DNA of 64,000 nt from Halovenus salina (GTDB lineage Archaea; Halobacteriota; Halobacteria; Halobacteriales; Haloarculaceae): contig NZ_CP112972.1 of the NCBI RefSeq assembly GCF_026410925.1, positions 3,038,001 through 3,102,000 of the forward strand, read 5' to 3'. The position numbers were made by a program, and so were the translations under genes. This document shows positions 25,719-33,962 of the stretch, piece by piece. Under the pieces are notes generated by a model. That model did not search any database. It saw nothing but the letters and a program-made list of their open reading frames with translations, and was not told the DNA's origin. How positions within the stretch are numbered: position 1 is the stretch's first letter; every line of letters begins with the position of its first letter.

Positions 25719-26602
25719 ATCGACACCTCGACGTCGCTGCCGACAGCCCGACGCAGTTCCAGAATCTCCATCGCGGTCTCAGCGTACTGTTCGAGGGTCT
25801 CGCGCTCCGCTGTGGAGTACTCACGTGGCTCGTGGTCGAGAGCACAGACCTGTCCGATGACCTGTCCGTCCGGTGCGGTCATGTTGGCACCGGCATAGGA
25901 GACGATGCCGAGATTCTTGAGCTGCTCGTTCTCGCTGAACCGGCTGTCTGTATCGATGTCCTCGACGACCATCACATCCTCTTGGAGCATGCTGTGGGTG
26001 CATATCGTGTCTTCCCGTGTCAGCGAGTCCCAATCCGCGCCGGTACAGGCAAGGAAGTTCTCCTCGTCTTTCTCGATGAGGCCGATAAAGGAGACGGCCA
26101 CGTCGAGGTGGCCGGCAATGAGGTCGGTCAGCCGGTCGAAGCTGTCCTCGATGGGGAGTTCCTCGACATCGTAGGCGGCCAGTGTCTCCAGCCGTTCGCT
26201 CTCGTCTTCTGGCGCGAGAAAGCCCACCTGAGCACTGTGTTCGATGACGTCGTTGACGATGAAGCCGAGCCTGTCGTGTGCGTCCGGCAGGTCACGGTTC
26301 AGGTACTCCACGACCACCTCGTCGAAGCCTGCGGTATCAATCTCAGCAGGTGAAACGTCGGTAAAGAGAATGCTCGGCGTCTGTGGCGACTCTGTCTTGA
26401 GCGCGTCGACGACATCCAGGCCTGTCCCGTCAGGAAGGTCGTACGCCGTGACGACACAGACAACGGGCTCTTGGGCAATCACATCGACAGCCGAATCGAC
26501 TGACGTGACCGAGATTGGTGTGAGTTGCTCGTCATCATCGAGCGCCGAGACGACATCAGTCACGCGCTCGTCGGTATCCACACAGAGAACTTTTCTCACC
26601 AT
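25715..26602 (-). CDS. Pseudo-receiver plus GAF domain protein
   Basis: 295 residues. Residues 1-115 form a CheY-like receiver fold (VRKVLCVDTDERV; VVCVVTAYDLPDGTGLDVV), but where the phosphorylated Asp is expected there is Ala53 (CVVTAYDLP), so it probably cannot be phosphorylated in the usual way. Residues about 150-285 form a GAF domain (FIGLIEKDEENFLACTGADW, THSMLQEDVMVVEDID, ANMTAPDGQVIGQVCALD), likely binding a small molecule. No output kinase or DNA-binding domain follows. It is the first gene of an operon with the DUF7504-like protein. The divergent promoter region at 26603-26722 contains GTTTAAAAATAAAC (about 26619-26632). Confidence 0.82.
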   Translation of the reverse strand: MVRKVLCVDTDERVTDVVSALDDDEQLTPISVTSVDSAVDVIAQEPVVCVVTAYDLPDGTGLDVVDALKTESPQTPSILFTDVSPAEIDTAGFDEVVVEYLNRDLPDAHDRLGFIVNDVIEHSAQVGFLAPEDESERLETLAAYDVEELPIEDSFDRLTDLIAGHLDVAVSFIGLIEKDEENFLACTGADWDSLTREDTICTHSMLQEDVMVVEDIDTDSRFSENEQLKNLGIVSYAGANMTAPDGQVIGQVCALDHEPREYSTAERETLEQYAETAMEILELRRAVGSDVEVSI

Positions 26603-26722
26603 TGTGTGTACTTGGAAAGTTTAAAAATAAACGTTCGTGTGTGATTATCATTACTGATTGTGTGACCTCGAAAACAGAGGTCGAATACTTATTGGTCACG
26701 CAGACGAAAATCTGGGTATGAG

Positions 26723-27340
26723 ATGGCGACACGTGATTTGGCGGGTATCGGTCTGGGAACATGGGCTGCAGATTCTCGCGAGGCGATGACGACTGTCGAC
26801 GACCTCTGGTATCTCGCCGACGAGGCGAGCCAGCAGGCCGAACAGACCTATCACCGGCTCGCCGGAGACCACGAGGGCGTTCTGGAGTTCGAGACGACAA
26901 AACACGTCTCTCGGCGTCGGTTTCGAACGGTCGCCGCCCGTATCGAGGACAACGGGGCCCCCTACGGCGCACACACCCTCGTCGAGCGGCCCGATGGGGC
27001 ATTGCTGTTGGTTCGTCACGAGGCACTCGGCCTGTGGGTGCTTCCCGGCGGCGAGACTCGCGAGGACGAGACGTTTCGAGAGGGTGCTGCCCGCGAACTG
27101 ACCGAGGAGGCCGGCGTCGAGGCGGTCTATGACGGGCTCGGGATGCTCGGGCGCGTCCGATTTCGGTCGGGGGGACACGAGACCTGGGGAGTGCTCCCGC
27201 TGTTCGAAGCACGCGCCGAGGGGGTCACGCCGACGGTCGAGGACCCGGACGGCGAGATAACCAAGGCGCGCTGGTTCATCGACCTGCCAGAGGACACACG
27301 CGACCGCGAACACCTCGAAACCTGGCGCGAGCACAGATGA
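26723..27340 (+). CDS. NUDIX hydrolase (ADP-ribose pyrophosphatase-like)
   Basis: 205 residues from the ATG at 26723; an internal ATG at 26786 (MTTVDDLWYLADEASQQAEQ) looks more like the N-terminus of homologues and may be the true start, while an ACTTATT element about 35 bases before 26723 favours the longer form. The NUDIX box is complete: GGETREDETFREGAARELTE then EAGV. A helical N-terminal region precedes it. It overlaps the following lipoprotein gene by 4 bases. Confidence 0.88.
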   Translation: MATRDLAGIGLGTWAADSREAMTTVDDLWYLADEASQQAEQTYHRLAGDHEGVLEFETTKHVSRRRFRTVAARIEDNGAPYGAHTLVERPDGALLLVRHEALGLWVLPGGETREDETFREGAARELTEEAGVEAVYDGLGMLGRVRFRSGGHETWGVLPLFEARAEGVTPTVEDPDGEITKARWFIDLPEDTRDREHLETWREHR

Positions 27341-28698
27341 CCGGCCCGGCGTTCGACCGTCGACGCTTCCTCAAGGGAACCGCGGGCGCGATACCTGTCG
27401 CCCTCGCTGGCTGTCTAAGGAACGAGGATGAGGAGACGTACGCGGACTGGATTCCGGCCCGCGAGGGGTTCACCGTCGCGCGTCTCGACCTGGCCGTGGC
27501 AGACGACACCGACGGCTCGGGTGCGCTGGTCCCGACGCTCCTTCCGGCACGGGACGCGATACCCACGGGTGAGGGGGGTAGCCCCAGCGCAGGCAGATTC
27601 GCCGTCGATGTCGCCACCGACGATCCGCTGCTTGCCTTTCCCGTCCGAGCGAGCAGCAGCGTGCTCACGTTTGCATCGCTGGGGGTGGGCGTCTCGGGGC
27701 TGTACGAACTTGTCGATGGTACGGCCGAACAGCCGGCACGCGAGATGCTGGTACTCGACAGGACCATCGTGTTGCGGGGCCAGTTCGACACCGACTACGT
27801 CGACGACCGGCTGCGAAGCGATGGACCACTCTCCCGGCTCAAAGTCGAACACCAGGCCGTCGGTGAACTGAACGAGTACACACTCTATGACATCACCGAT
27901 GCGGAACGCGAGTCGGGCACCGGCGAACGCACCGTCGCGGTCGCCGAGGAGACTATCCTGCTCAGTGACGGCCGCGAGACGGTCGAGCGTATCATCGAGA
28001 CCAAAACCGGCGAGCGAGAAACCGCCTCCGAGCGGTTCGACACCGCCGAGTGGCTTCTCGATACCATCGAGGCGGGGAATATCGTGGTCGGCCAGTTCGG
28101 CGACGCCACCCTTGACGCGTACAGCTTCGGTGAGAGCAGCGTCCTCGATAGGTTCGAGTCGTCCGACGACGTGCTGGCCACGCTCTCACTCGACCAGGAC
28201 GACGGAACCGCGACAGCCGAGGTTGCGGTCGCTGCCGAGGAGTTCGACGACGAACGACGAGACATTCTCGAATCGGCACTCGGCCAGGAGGGAACAGAGC
28301 GTTCGACAGCCGGGGAGGCGGATCGACTCGCGGTCTCGGCGACCTACAACGACGATATTCTGGAAACTACACAGGTTGTCGAGGAGAACCCGCCCGACGA
28401 GTCGGACTTCGAGTCAGAGCGTCTCGACGAGGAGAATCGGGTCGTTGCGGATGTAAGCTTCAACGACCCCGAAGAGGGTCTCGCCAAGGTGGCCTTCACC
28501 GACGAGACGGACGTCGAGTCCGACACCATCCGAGTCAAGTCGGTCGTTGGAGAGGCCGAAACAGAGCTCTCGGGCTCCTGGACGAGCGGCTTCGTCCGGG
28601 TGCTTGTCGACCCAGACGGCGACCAGGTGGTCGTCTCTATCGTCCGTGAGAACGCCACGGAAGTCGTCCATCGTGAGACCTACGAACCATCCGAGTAA
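27337..28698 (+). CDS. Tat-exported lipoprotein, function unknown
   Basis: 453 residues. Twin-arginine signal DRRRFLKGTAGAIPVALAGC with lipobox Cys26. The mature part is acidic and shows two related halves (about 60-240 and 245-420), with lines such as FGDATLDAYSFGESSVLDRF and ATAEVAVAAEEFDDERRD. I do not recognise a family. It is coupled to the NUDIX gene by an ATGA overlap, although one protein is cytosolic and the other exported. Confidence 0.75.
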   Translation: MTGPAFDRRRFLKGTAGAIPVALAGCLRNEDEETYADWIPAREGFTVARLDLAVADDTDGSGALVPTLLPARDAIPTGEGGSPSAGRFAVDVATDDPLLAFPVRASSSVLTFASLGVGVSGLYELVDGTAEQPAREMLVLDRTIVLRGQFDTDYVDDRLRSDGPLSRLKVEHQAVGELNEYTLYDITDAERESGTGERTVAVAEETILLSDGRETVERIIETKTGERETASERFDTAEWLLDTIEAGNIVVGQFGDATLDAYSFGESSVLDRFESSDDVLATLSLDQDDGTATAEVAVAAEEFDDERRDILESALGQEGTERSTAGEADRLAVSATYNDDILETTQVVEENPPDESDFESERLDEENRVVADVSFNDPEEGLAKVAFTDETDVESDTIRVKSVVGEAETELSGSWTSGFVRVLVDPDGDQVVVSIVRENATEVVHRETYEPSE

Positions 28699-28820
28699 CG
28701 CCATCTGTCGCCGAAAATCTCTGTCTTGGTAGCGGTTATCATACTTAATACCATGAACGACTGTGGAGAATATCGAGGGCTCGGCGCGTCAGACAGTCGT
28801 TCGGGCTTAGATTGCAAAAC

Positions 28821-28848
28821 ATTTAAGTGCATTTCGGAATTATTTAAG
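28821..28848 (+). promoter_or_regulatory. tfb promoter with tandem TATA-like boxes
   Basis: ATTTAAG occurs twice, at 28821-28827 and 28842-28848. Starts about 25 bases after the second would give a leader of roughly 40 bases before the tfb ATG (28912). Paired boxes might allow alternative starts or autoregulation. Confidence 0.4.
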
Positions 28849-28911
28849 ATCAGCGAAATTCACGGGGTATTTTCAGGAGACATCCTGCCCGAATTTCCAC
28901 CCCTACTACCC

Positions 28912-29877
28912 ATGAGCAACTCGAATACACGGACACGACAACAGCAGACGGAATCGACCGAAGAACAGGCAGACAGCACCGTATCCTGCCCCGAGTGTAG
29001 CGGCAAACTTGTCCAGGACGACGAACACGGCGAGACGGTCTGTACGGATTGTGGCCTCGTCGTCGAGGAGGGCTCTGTCGACCGCGGTCCGGAGTGGCGC
29101 GCCTTCGACTCCCAGGAGAAAGACAAAAAATCCCGCGTCGGCGCACCGACGACGAACATGATGCACGACAAGGGGCTGTCGACGAACATCGACTGGCGCG
29201 ACAAAGACGCCTACGGCAACGCGCTGGGTGCCAAACAGCGAAAGAAGATGCAGCGCCTGCGCAAGTGGAACGAACGGTTCCGGACTCGTGACTCGAAAGA
29301 GCGCAACCTCAAGCAGGCGCTTGGCGAAATCGACCGGATGGCCTCCGCGCTTGGTCTCCCCGAGAACGTCCGTGAGACCGCCAGTGTCATCTACCGCCGC
29401 GCGCTTGACGAGAACCTCCTGCCGGGTCGCTCCATCGAGGGTGTCTCGACGGCGTCGGTCTACGCCGCCGCACGACAGGCTGGTGTCCCGCGCTCGCTCG
29501 ACGAAATTACCGACGTTTCCCGCGTTGAGAAAAGCGAGATCGCCCGGACTTACCGCTATGTCGTCCGCGAACTCGGTCTCGAAGTCCAGCCCGCGGACCC
29601 CGAGAGCTACGTGCCCCGGTTCGTTTCCTCGCTCGGACTCTCCGAGGAGGCCGAGCGCCGCGCCCGTGAACTGCTCCAGAACGCCAAAGAGCAGGGCGTC
29701 CACTCGGGCAAATCGCCGGTCGGCCTCGCTGCCGCCGCGGTGTACGCCGCTGCCCTGCTGACAAACGAGAAGACCACGCAGGCCGCCGTCAGCGAGGTCG
29801 CGGACATCTCCGAAGTCACCATCCGGAACCGCTACCACGAGCTGCTCGAAGCCGAACAGGGCGTCGCGCTCGCCTAA
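28912..29877 (+). CDS. tfb: Transcription initiation factor TFB
   Basis: 321 residues from the ATG at 28912; the open frame extends upstream into the promoter. N-terminal zinc ribbon (CPECSGKLV ... CTDCG, about residues 24-45), the B-reader/B-linker (RGPEWRAFDSQEKDKKSRVG), and two cyclin-like repeats (about 120-215 and 215-315). The second ends in the DNA-reading helix-turn-helix VADISEVTIRNRYHELLEA, which contacts BRE. Haloarchaea carry several TFBs; which one this is cannot be told here. Confidence 0.96.
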   Translation: MSNSNTRTRQQQTESTEEQADSTVSCPECSGKLVQDDEHGETVCTDCGLVVEEGSVDRGPEWRAFDSQEKDKKSRVGAPTTNMMHDKGLSTNIDWRDKDAYGNALGAKQRKKMQRLRKWNERFRTRDSKERNLKQALGEIDRMASALGLPENVRETASVIYRRALDENLLPGRSIEGVSTASVYAAARQAGVPRSLDEITDVSRVEKSEIARTYRYVVRELGLEVQPADPESYVPRFVSSLGLSEEAERRARELLQNAKEQGVHSGKSPVGLAAAAVYAAALLTNEKTTQAAVSEVADISEVTIRNRYHELLEAEQGVALA

Positions 29878-29890
29878 CGACGGTTCTGTC

Positions 29891-29897
29891 TTTTTTT
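29891..29897 (+). terminator. tfb terminator (T7 tract)
   Basis: A run of seven T residues 14 bases after the tfb stop codon, the usual archaeal intrinsic termination signal. Confidence 0.6.
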
Positions 29898-29929
29898 GCC
29901 CGACCAGAAGTTACCGAAGCCTGACCCGA

Positions 29930-31975
29930 CTACGACGGTCGCGGAAGCCAGATTGTCACCGTCGAACCGTCCGAGACGGTCGCTTCGAGTTCTCCTTTCA
30001 GACTCGTCACAATCCAGAACACGAGCCACAGCCCGAGCCCGTCGCCGTGGACCAGCTGTGTCTCGGTACTGGACTGTAACACCTCCCGCTCCATCTCGGG
30101 AATCCCCGGCCCATTGTCGCTGACCGAAATTGCCACCTGACTCTCGGTGACGGTGACCTCGATATCGACGATGGGTGGGTCGCCCCCGTGTTTTGCGGCG
30201 TTGTCGGCGACCTCCGAGAGTGCGGTCTCGAATCGTCCATGTGTGTTGGCGACAGCGCTCTCCGGGGTGTCGGCTGTTATCGACGCCTCCGGATACCGAA
30301 CCTCCAACTCGGAGACGGTCCGATCGACCATCGAAACAACGTCCATCGGTTCCAGGTCGGGCGAGAGCTCTCGATTTTCCTCTATCTTTTGGGCGGACTC
30401 AGTCAAATCGAGCACCCGGTCTGCAGTGTCTTGGATGTGAGTCGCTTTCTCGGCGTCGTCATCGTCGAGCGTGGATTCGAGCATGCTGGCGTAGCTCGTG
30501 ATGACACTCATCCGGTTGCGCAGATTGTGCCGGAGGACACGGTTGATGACGCTGATGAGTCCCTCGCGCTGGCGGCGCTCGGTCGCGTCCCGGACCATCA
30601 ATTGGATGCCGACGATGTCGTCTGGGCCACGCTCGTCTTCCGGAACGCTCCCGTCGTAGATTGGGACCCCGCGGATATCACTGTAGACTGTCCGGCCGGC
30701 TTTCGTCTTCAGCGGGAAGTCCCGCACTCTGTTCTGTTCGCCGTGCAGGACGGGCTCTATCTGGTCCCAGGCCCGCTCTGCCGTTCTCTCGTCGGGGAGC
30801 GTGACGTTGATCTGTTGGCCTTCGAGTTCTCCGGGCGAGTAGCCCAGAAACTCCTCGACAGACGGCGAGACGAACATGTACGTTCCGTCTAAGTCGATTC
30901 GGAAGACGAACGCAAAGCTCGCGTCGATGACCGCCCGGTAGAGCTCGTTTTGCTCGTCGAGCGCCTGCTCACGGTCGGCAATCTCGCGGCGCTGGCGCTC
31001 CGTTTTCGTCACGTCGGACAGCTGAACGACCTCTGTGCCGGACTCGCCCAGCGAGACAGTGCTCGCAGAGACAAAGTAGAAGCGCTGCTCTCCGTCGTGT
31101 TCGCGCTCGAGGATGTTGTCGTCGCTGTCGATTGCTTCGGCGACTGTCGGAACGGCAGTCGAGAATTGACTCCCGGTCGCGGCACTGAGCTCCGGCAGTA
31201 CGTCGCTGGCTCCAGCAGAGTAGTCTTTGATACGGCCGTTTTCGTCGAGATAGATGGATAGGCCGTCCCCGCGAGATGTCTCCTGTACCGCGAGGAAACG
31301 CCGCTCAGAGAGGAACAGGACACCGACAGCGAAGGCTGCGACGCCGAGAGGCGCATAGATAACGTCGACGAGCCACGGCGTGAACAGCGCCGCAACATCG
31401 AGCACGACGGGGACCCCAATCAGACCGGTCAGGACCGTCAGCGAGCGGGTTTCGTACCCTGACTCGAAGTACAGCTGAAAGAGCATGAACATACCGACCG
31501 CCGCGAGCACGTACGAGAGTCCGGTTGCAGCCCAGTGAAACAGGTTGTGTTCGATTGCCAGATACGCAAACGGCGTTTCTACTTCTTCGGTGGTGAAATA
31601 CAGTCCGTGCACCCGGTTCGTCGCTTTGACCGAGACGACGAACAGGAACACACCCGCGCCCAGCCGCCGGAGCGATTTGTTCCGGTGGTAGCGCCGTCCG
31701 GTGTACGCGGAACAGAAATACAGCCACGCCCAGACCGTTGCAAACCCGAGCGCAAGCCCTACGATATACACAGGTTCGCGGTAGTCAGAGAGCAGGAAAA
31801 ACGCTGTCTTGAGCAGCGCCCAGCCCCCGGCGGTCGCGAGCAGCCCGACCAATCCTCGCCTGACATCTGGGTCGTCGAATTGACGTGCTCGTGGGATGGC
31901 GGCAATCGAAATAAGTCCGCTCACCGCGAACAGGGTTGTATACACTTGTTCGACTGTTCCAACACTTCCGAGCAT
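29930..31975 (-). CDS. Membrane-bound PAS histidine kinase (7TM sensor)
   Basis: 681 residues. About seven hydrophobic segments fill residues 10-235 (a 7TM-type N-terminal sensor). They are followed by a PAS-like domain (about 240-330), a canonical PAS/PAC (about 340-470: ELYRAVIDASFAFVFRIDLD), the H-box LRHNLRNRMSVI with His483, and a HATPase (about 575-680: EVADNAAKHGG, DNGPGIP, GDGLGLWLV). An orphan kinase with no regulator beside it. A TATTTAAC box lies about 30 bases upstream of the start (32004-32011). Confidence 0.92.
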   Translation of the reverse strand: MLGSVGTVEQVYTTLFAVSGLISIAAIPRARQFDDPDVRRGLVGLLATAGGWALLKTAFFLLSDYREPVYIVGLALGFATVWAWLYFCSAYTGRRYHRNKSLRRLGAGVFLFVVSVKATNRVHGLYFTTEEVETPFAYLAIEHNLFHWAATGLSYVLAAVGMFMLFQLYFESGYETRSLTVLTGLIGVPVVLDVAALFTPWLVDVIYAPLGVAAFAVGVLFLSERRFLAVQETSRGDGLSIYLDENGRIKDYSAGASDVLPELSAATGSQFSTAVPTVAEAIDSDDNILEREHDGEQRFYFVSASTVSLGESGTEVVQLSDVTKTERQRREIADREQALDEQNELYRAVIDASFAFVFRIDLDGTYMFVSPSVEEFLGYSPGELEGQQINVTLPDERTAERAWDQIEPVLHGEQNRVRDFPLKTKAGRTVYSDIRGVPIYDGSVPEDERGPDDIVGIQLMVRDATERRQREGLISVINRVLRHNLRNRMSVITSYASMLESTLDDDDAEKATHIQDTADRVLDLTESAQKIEENRELSPDLEPMDVVSMVDRTVSELEVRYPEASITADTPESAVANTHGRFETALSEVADNAAKHGGDPPIVDIEVTVTESQVAISVSDNGPGIPEMEREVLQSSTETQLVHGDGLGLWLVFWIVTSLKGELEATVSDGSTVTIWLPRPS

Positions 31976-32160
31976 CTGAACTGTGTTCTCTCTGGGTTGG
32001 TTAAATAGTTCCGGCTATCTGAGACTGGCAACACATACTGGACTTGTGGCTGATGATACTGACTTTTTCTACGTATCGTCTCTTCGTCTGTATGAACAAG
32101 ATAGTTCTGCCTTTTGATGTGTACTGACGTGTCACGGGCCGGTCAGAGTGGGTCAAAAGA

Positions 32161-32170
32161 CCTTTATTTG
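32161..32170 (+). promoter_or_regulatory. fba TATA box
   Basis: CCTTTATTTG centred about 28 bases before the fba ATG (32195). The rest of 31976-32160 holds no gene. Confidence 0.5.
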
Positions 32171-32194
32171 TACTGCGTGCATCTGAGGATAGCT

Positions 32195-32992
32195 ATGCGA
32201 CCCATCGACGACTCACCCCTCTCGCGAGACGGCAAGGTACTCATCCTCGCGTACGACCACGGACTCGAACACGGGCCTGTCGACTTCGAGGACGTGCCCG
32301 AAAGCGCAGACCCAGAACGCGTCTTCGACGTGGCGACCCACCCGGCGGTGACGAGCCTCGCAGTCCAGAAAGGAGTCGCTGAGGCGTACTATCCCTCCTA
32401 CGAGGAGGACGTGGACCTGCTGGCGAAAGTCAACGGCACATCGAACCTCTGGATGGGCGAGTATGACTCTGCGGTGAACTGGTCGGTCGAGTACGCCGAC
32501 GAAGTCGGCGCGGATTCGGTCGGCTTCACGCTGTACGGTGGCTCGAACCACGAGGTCGAGATGGCCGAGGAGTTCCGCGACGTTCAAGAAGCCGCCCGCG
32601 ACCACGACATGCCGGTCGTGATGTGGGCCTACCCGCGGGGACAGGGCGTCAAAAACGACACCAAATCCGACGTTATCGCCTACGCGGCCCGACAGGCAAT
32701 GGAGCTCGGCGCTGACATCGCGAAGGTCAAATATCCCGGCAGCAAGGAAGCGATGGAACGCGTCGTCGAGATGGCCGGCCCGACGAAAGTTATCATGTCC
32801 GGCGGCTCGAAGCGCAGCGACCGCGAGTTCCTCGAAAGCGTGAAGGCGGTCATCGACGCCGGTGGTGCTGGGCTGGCCGTCGGCCGGAACATCTTCCAGC
32901 GCGAGAACCCCGAGTACATCCTCGACGCGCTGGAGGAGGTCATCTTCGAGGAATCGTCGGTCGATACGGCACTCGCTGTCGCCGACGAGTAA
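32195..32992 (+). CDS. fba: Class I fructose-1,6-bisphosphate aldolase, archaeal type (DhnA family)
   Basis: 265 residues from the ATG at 32195. It is a (beta/alpha)8 Schiff-base aldolase of the DhnA family: AYDHGLEHGP at the start (residues ~19-28), AKVKYPG with the likely Schiff-base Lys, and the phosphate-binding GGSKRSDREFL and AGLAVGRNIFQ. The related enzyme ADTH synthase usually has MDHGVSxGP instead of DHGxEHGP, so aldolase is the better call. Together with the fructose-bisphosphatase gene 6 bases downstream it forms a gluconeogenic operon. Confidence 0.85.
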   Translation: MRPIDDSPLSRDGKVLILAYDHGLEHGPVDFEDVPESADPERVFDVATHPAVTSLAVQKGVAEAYYPSYEEDVDLLAKVNGTSNLWMGEYDSAVNWSVEYADEVGADSVGFTLYGGSNHEVEMAEEFRDVQEAARDHDMPVVMWAYPRGQGVKNDTKSDVIAYAARQAMELGADIAKVKYPGSKEAMERVVEMAGPTKVIMSGGSKRSDREFLESVKAVIDAGGAGLAVGRNIFQRENPEYILDALEEVIFEESSVDTALAVADE

Positions 32993-32998
32993 GCGAGC

Positions 32999-33844
32999 AT
33001 GACCGATACCATTGAGGCCGTTTTCGATACGGTCGCCGGGGTCGCGGGGGACGTGCGCGAGGTGTTAGCTTCCCGTCGCTCCTACGAGGCTGGAGAGAAT
33101 CCGAGCGGCGAACAGCAACTCGCGGCCGATGTCTACGCCGACGACCGCCTCGAAGACCAACTGCTCGCGCTCGACGGCGTCGGCTCCTACGCCAGCGAGG
33201 AACGAGACAGTCTCTCCGTGGACAGCGGCTCCTATCACGTCGCCTGTGACCCTCTGGATGGCTCTTCGAACCTCAAATCGAACAACGGGATGGGCACCAT
33301 CGTCGGCATCTACGACGAACAGCCACCGGCACCCGGGGACGCGCTTGTTGCCGCCGGCTACGTTCTCTATGGGCCGATTACGACGATGGTGACCGCAGTC
33401 GGCGAGACGGTGACGGAGTTCCTCGTCGAGGACGGCGAGCGCGAGGTGCTCAACGAGGATGTGACGGTCCCATCCGAACCCGTGACCTACGGCTTCGGTG
33501 GGCGCGCTCCCGACTGGCCCGAGGAGTTCGCGGCCTTCGTCGAGTCCGTCGAGGATGACCGCCTCAAACTCCGGTACGGCGGCGCGATGGTCGCTGACGT
33601 GAACCAGGTGATGACCTACGGCGGCATCTTCGGGTATCCGATGCTCGCCGACAACCCCGAGGGGAAGCTGCGCCTCCAGTTCGAGGGTCACCCGATGGCG
33701 TACATCGTCGAGGCCGCCGGCGGCGCATCCTCGGACGGCTCGCGGTCACTGCTCGAGAAGACGCCGACGGAGATTCACGAGCGCTCGCCCGTCTTCGTCG
33801 GCAACGACGCACTCATCGCGGCTCTCGAATCTGTCTTGGCGTAG
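32999..33844 (+). CDS. fbp: Fructose-1,6-bisphosphatase, class I
   Basis: 281 residues. Metal and substrate motifs of the class I family are present: CDPLDGSSNLKSNNGMGTI (about residues 83-101), YGGAMVADVNQVMTYGGIFGYP (about 181-202) and the metal ligand Glu in YIVEAAGG. It removes the 1-phosphate of fructose 1,6-bisphosphate, the committed step after the aldolase encoded immediately upstream. Confidence 0.95.
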   Translation: MTDTIEAVFDTVAGVAGDVREVLASRRSYEAGENPSGEQQLAADVYADDRLEDQLLALDGVGSYASEERDSLSVDSGSYHVACDPLDGSSNLKSNNGMGTIVGIYDEQPPAPGDALVAAGYVLYGPITTMVTAVGETVTEFLVEDGEREVLNEDVTVPSEPVTYGFGGRAPDWPEEFAAFVESVEDDRLKLRYGGAMVADVNQVMTYGGIFGYPMLADNPEGKLRLQFEGHPMAYIVEAAGGASSDGSRSLLEKTPTEIHERSPVFVGNDALIAALESVLA

Positions 33845-33847
33845 CCT

Positions 33848-33962
33848 TCATAGTGATTATTGCGAGTCTTTACCGCCATGGTTTCACTTATCGCCCACAT
33901 CGGACTATGAAACGAGCGATTCACTAAAACAGGTCTGAAAAGTACCGCAATAATCACTATCA
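33848..33962. mobile_element. Miniature inverted-repeat element C
   Basis: Perfect 14-bp terminal inverted repeats TAGTGATTATTGCG (33851-33864) and its complement (33946-33959) bound a 109-bp non-coding element flanked by TCA direct repeats (33848-33850, 33960-33962). It is homologous to elements A and B near 14.7 kb, in the opposite orientation. The right TCA is exactly the stop codon (TGA on the minus strand) of the surface-protein gene. Confidence 0.82.

Noticed and set aside
32195..32992. ADTH synthase (aromatic amino acid pathway) as identity of the DhnA-family protein
   Set aside because: The DHGxEHGP motif and the adjacent fructose-bisphosphatase favour fructose-bisphosphate aldolase; only a phylogeny would fully settle it.
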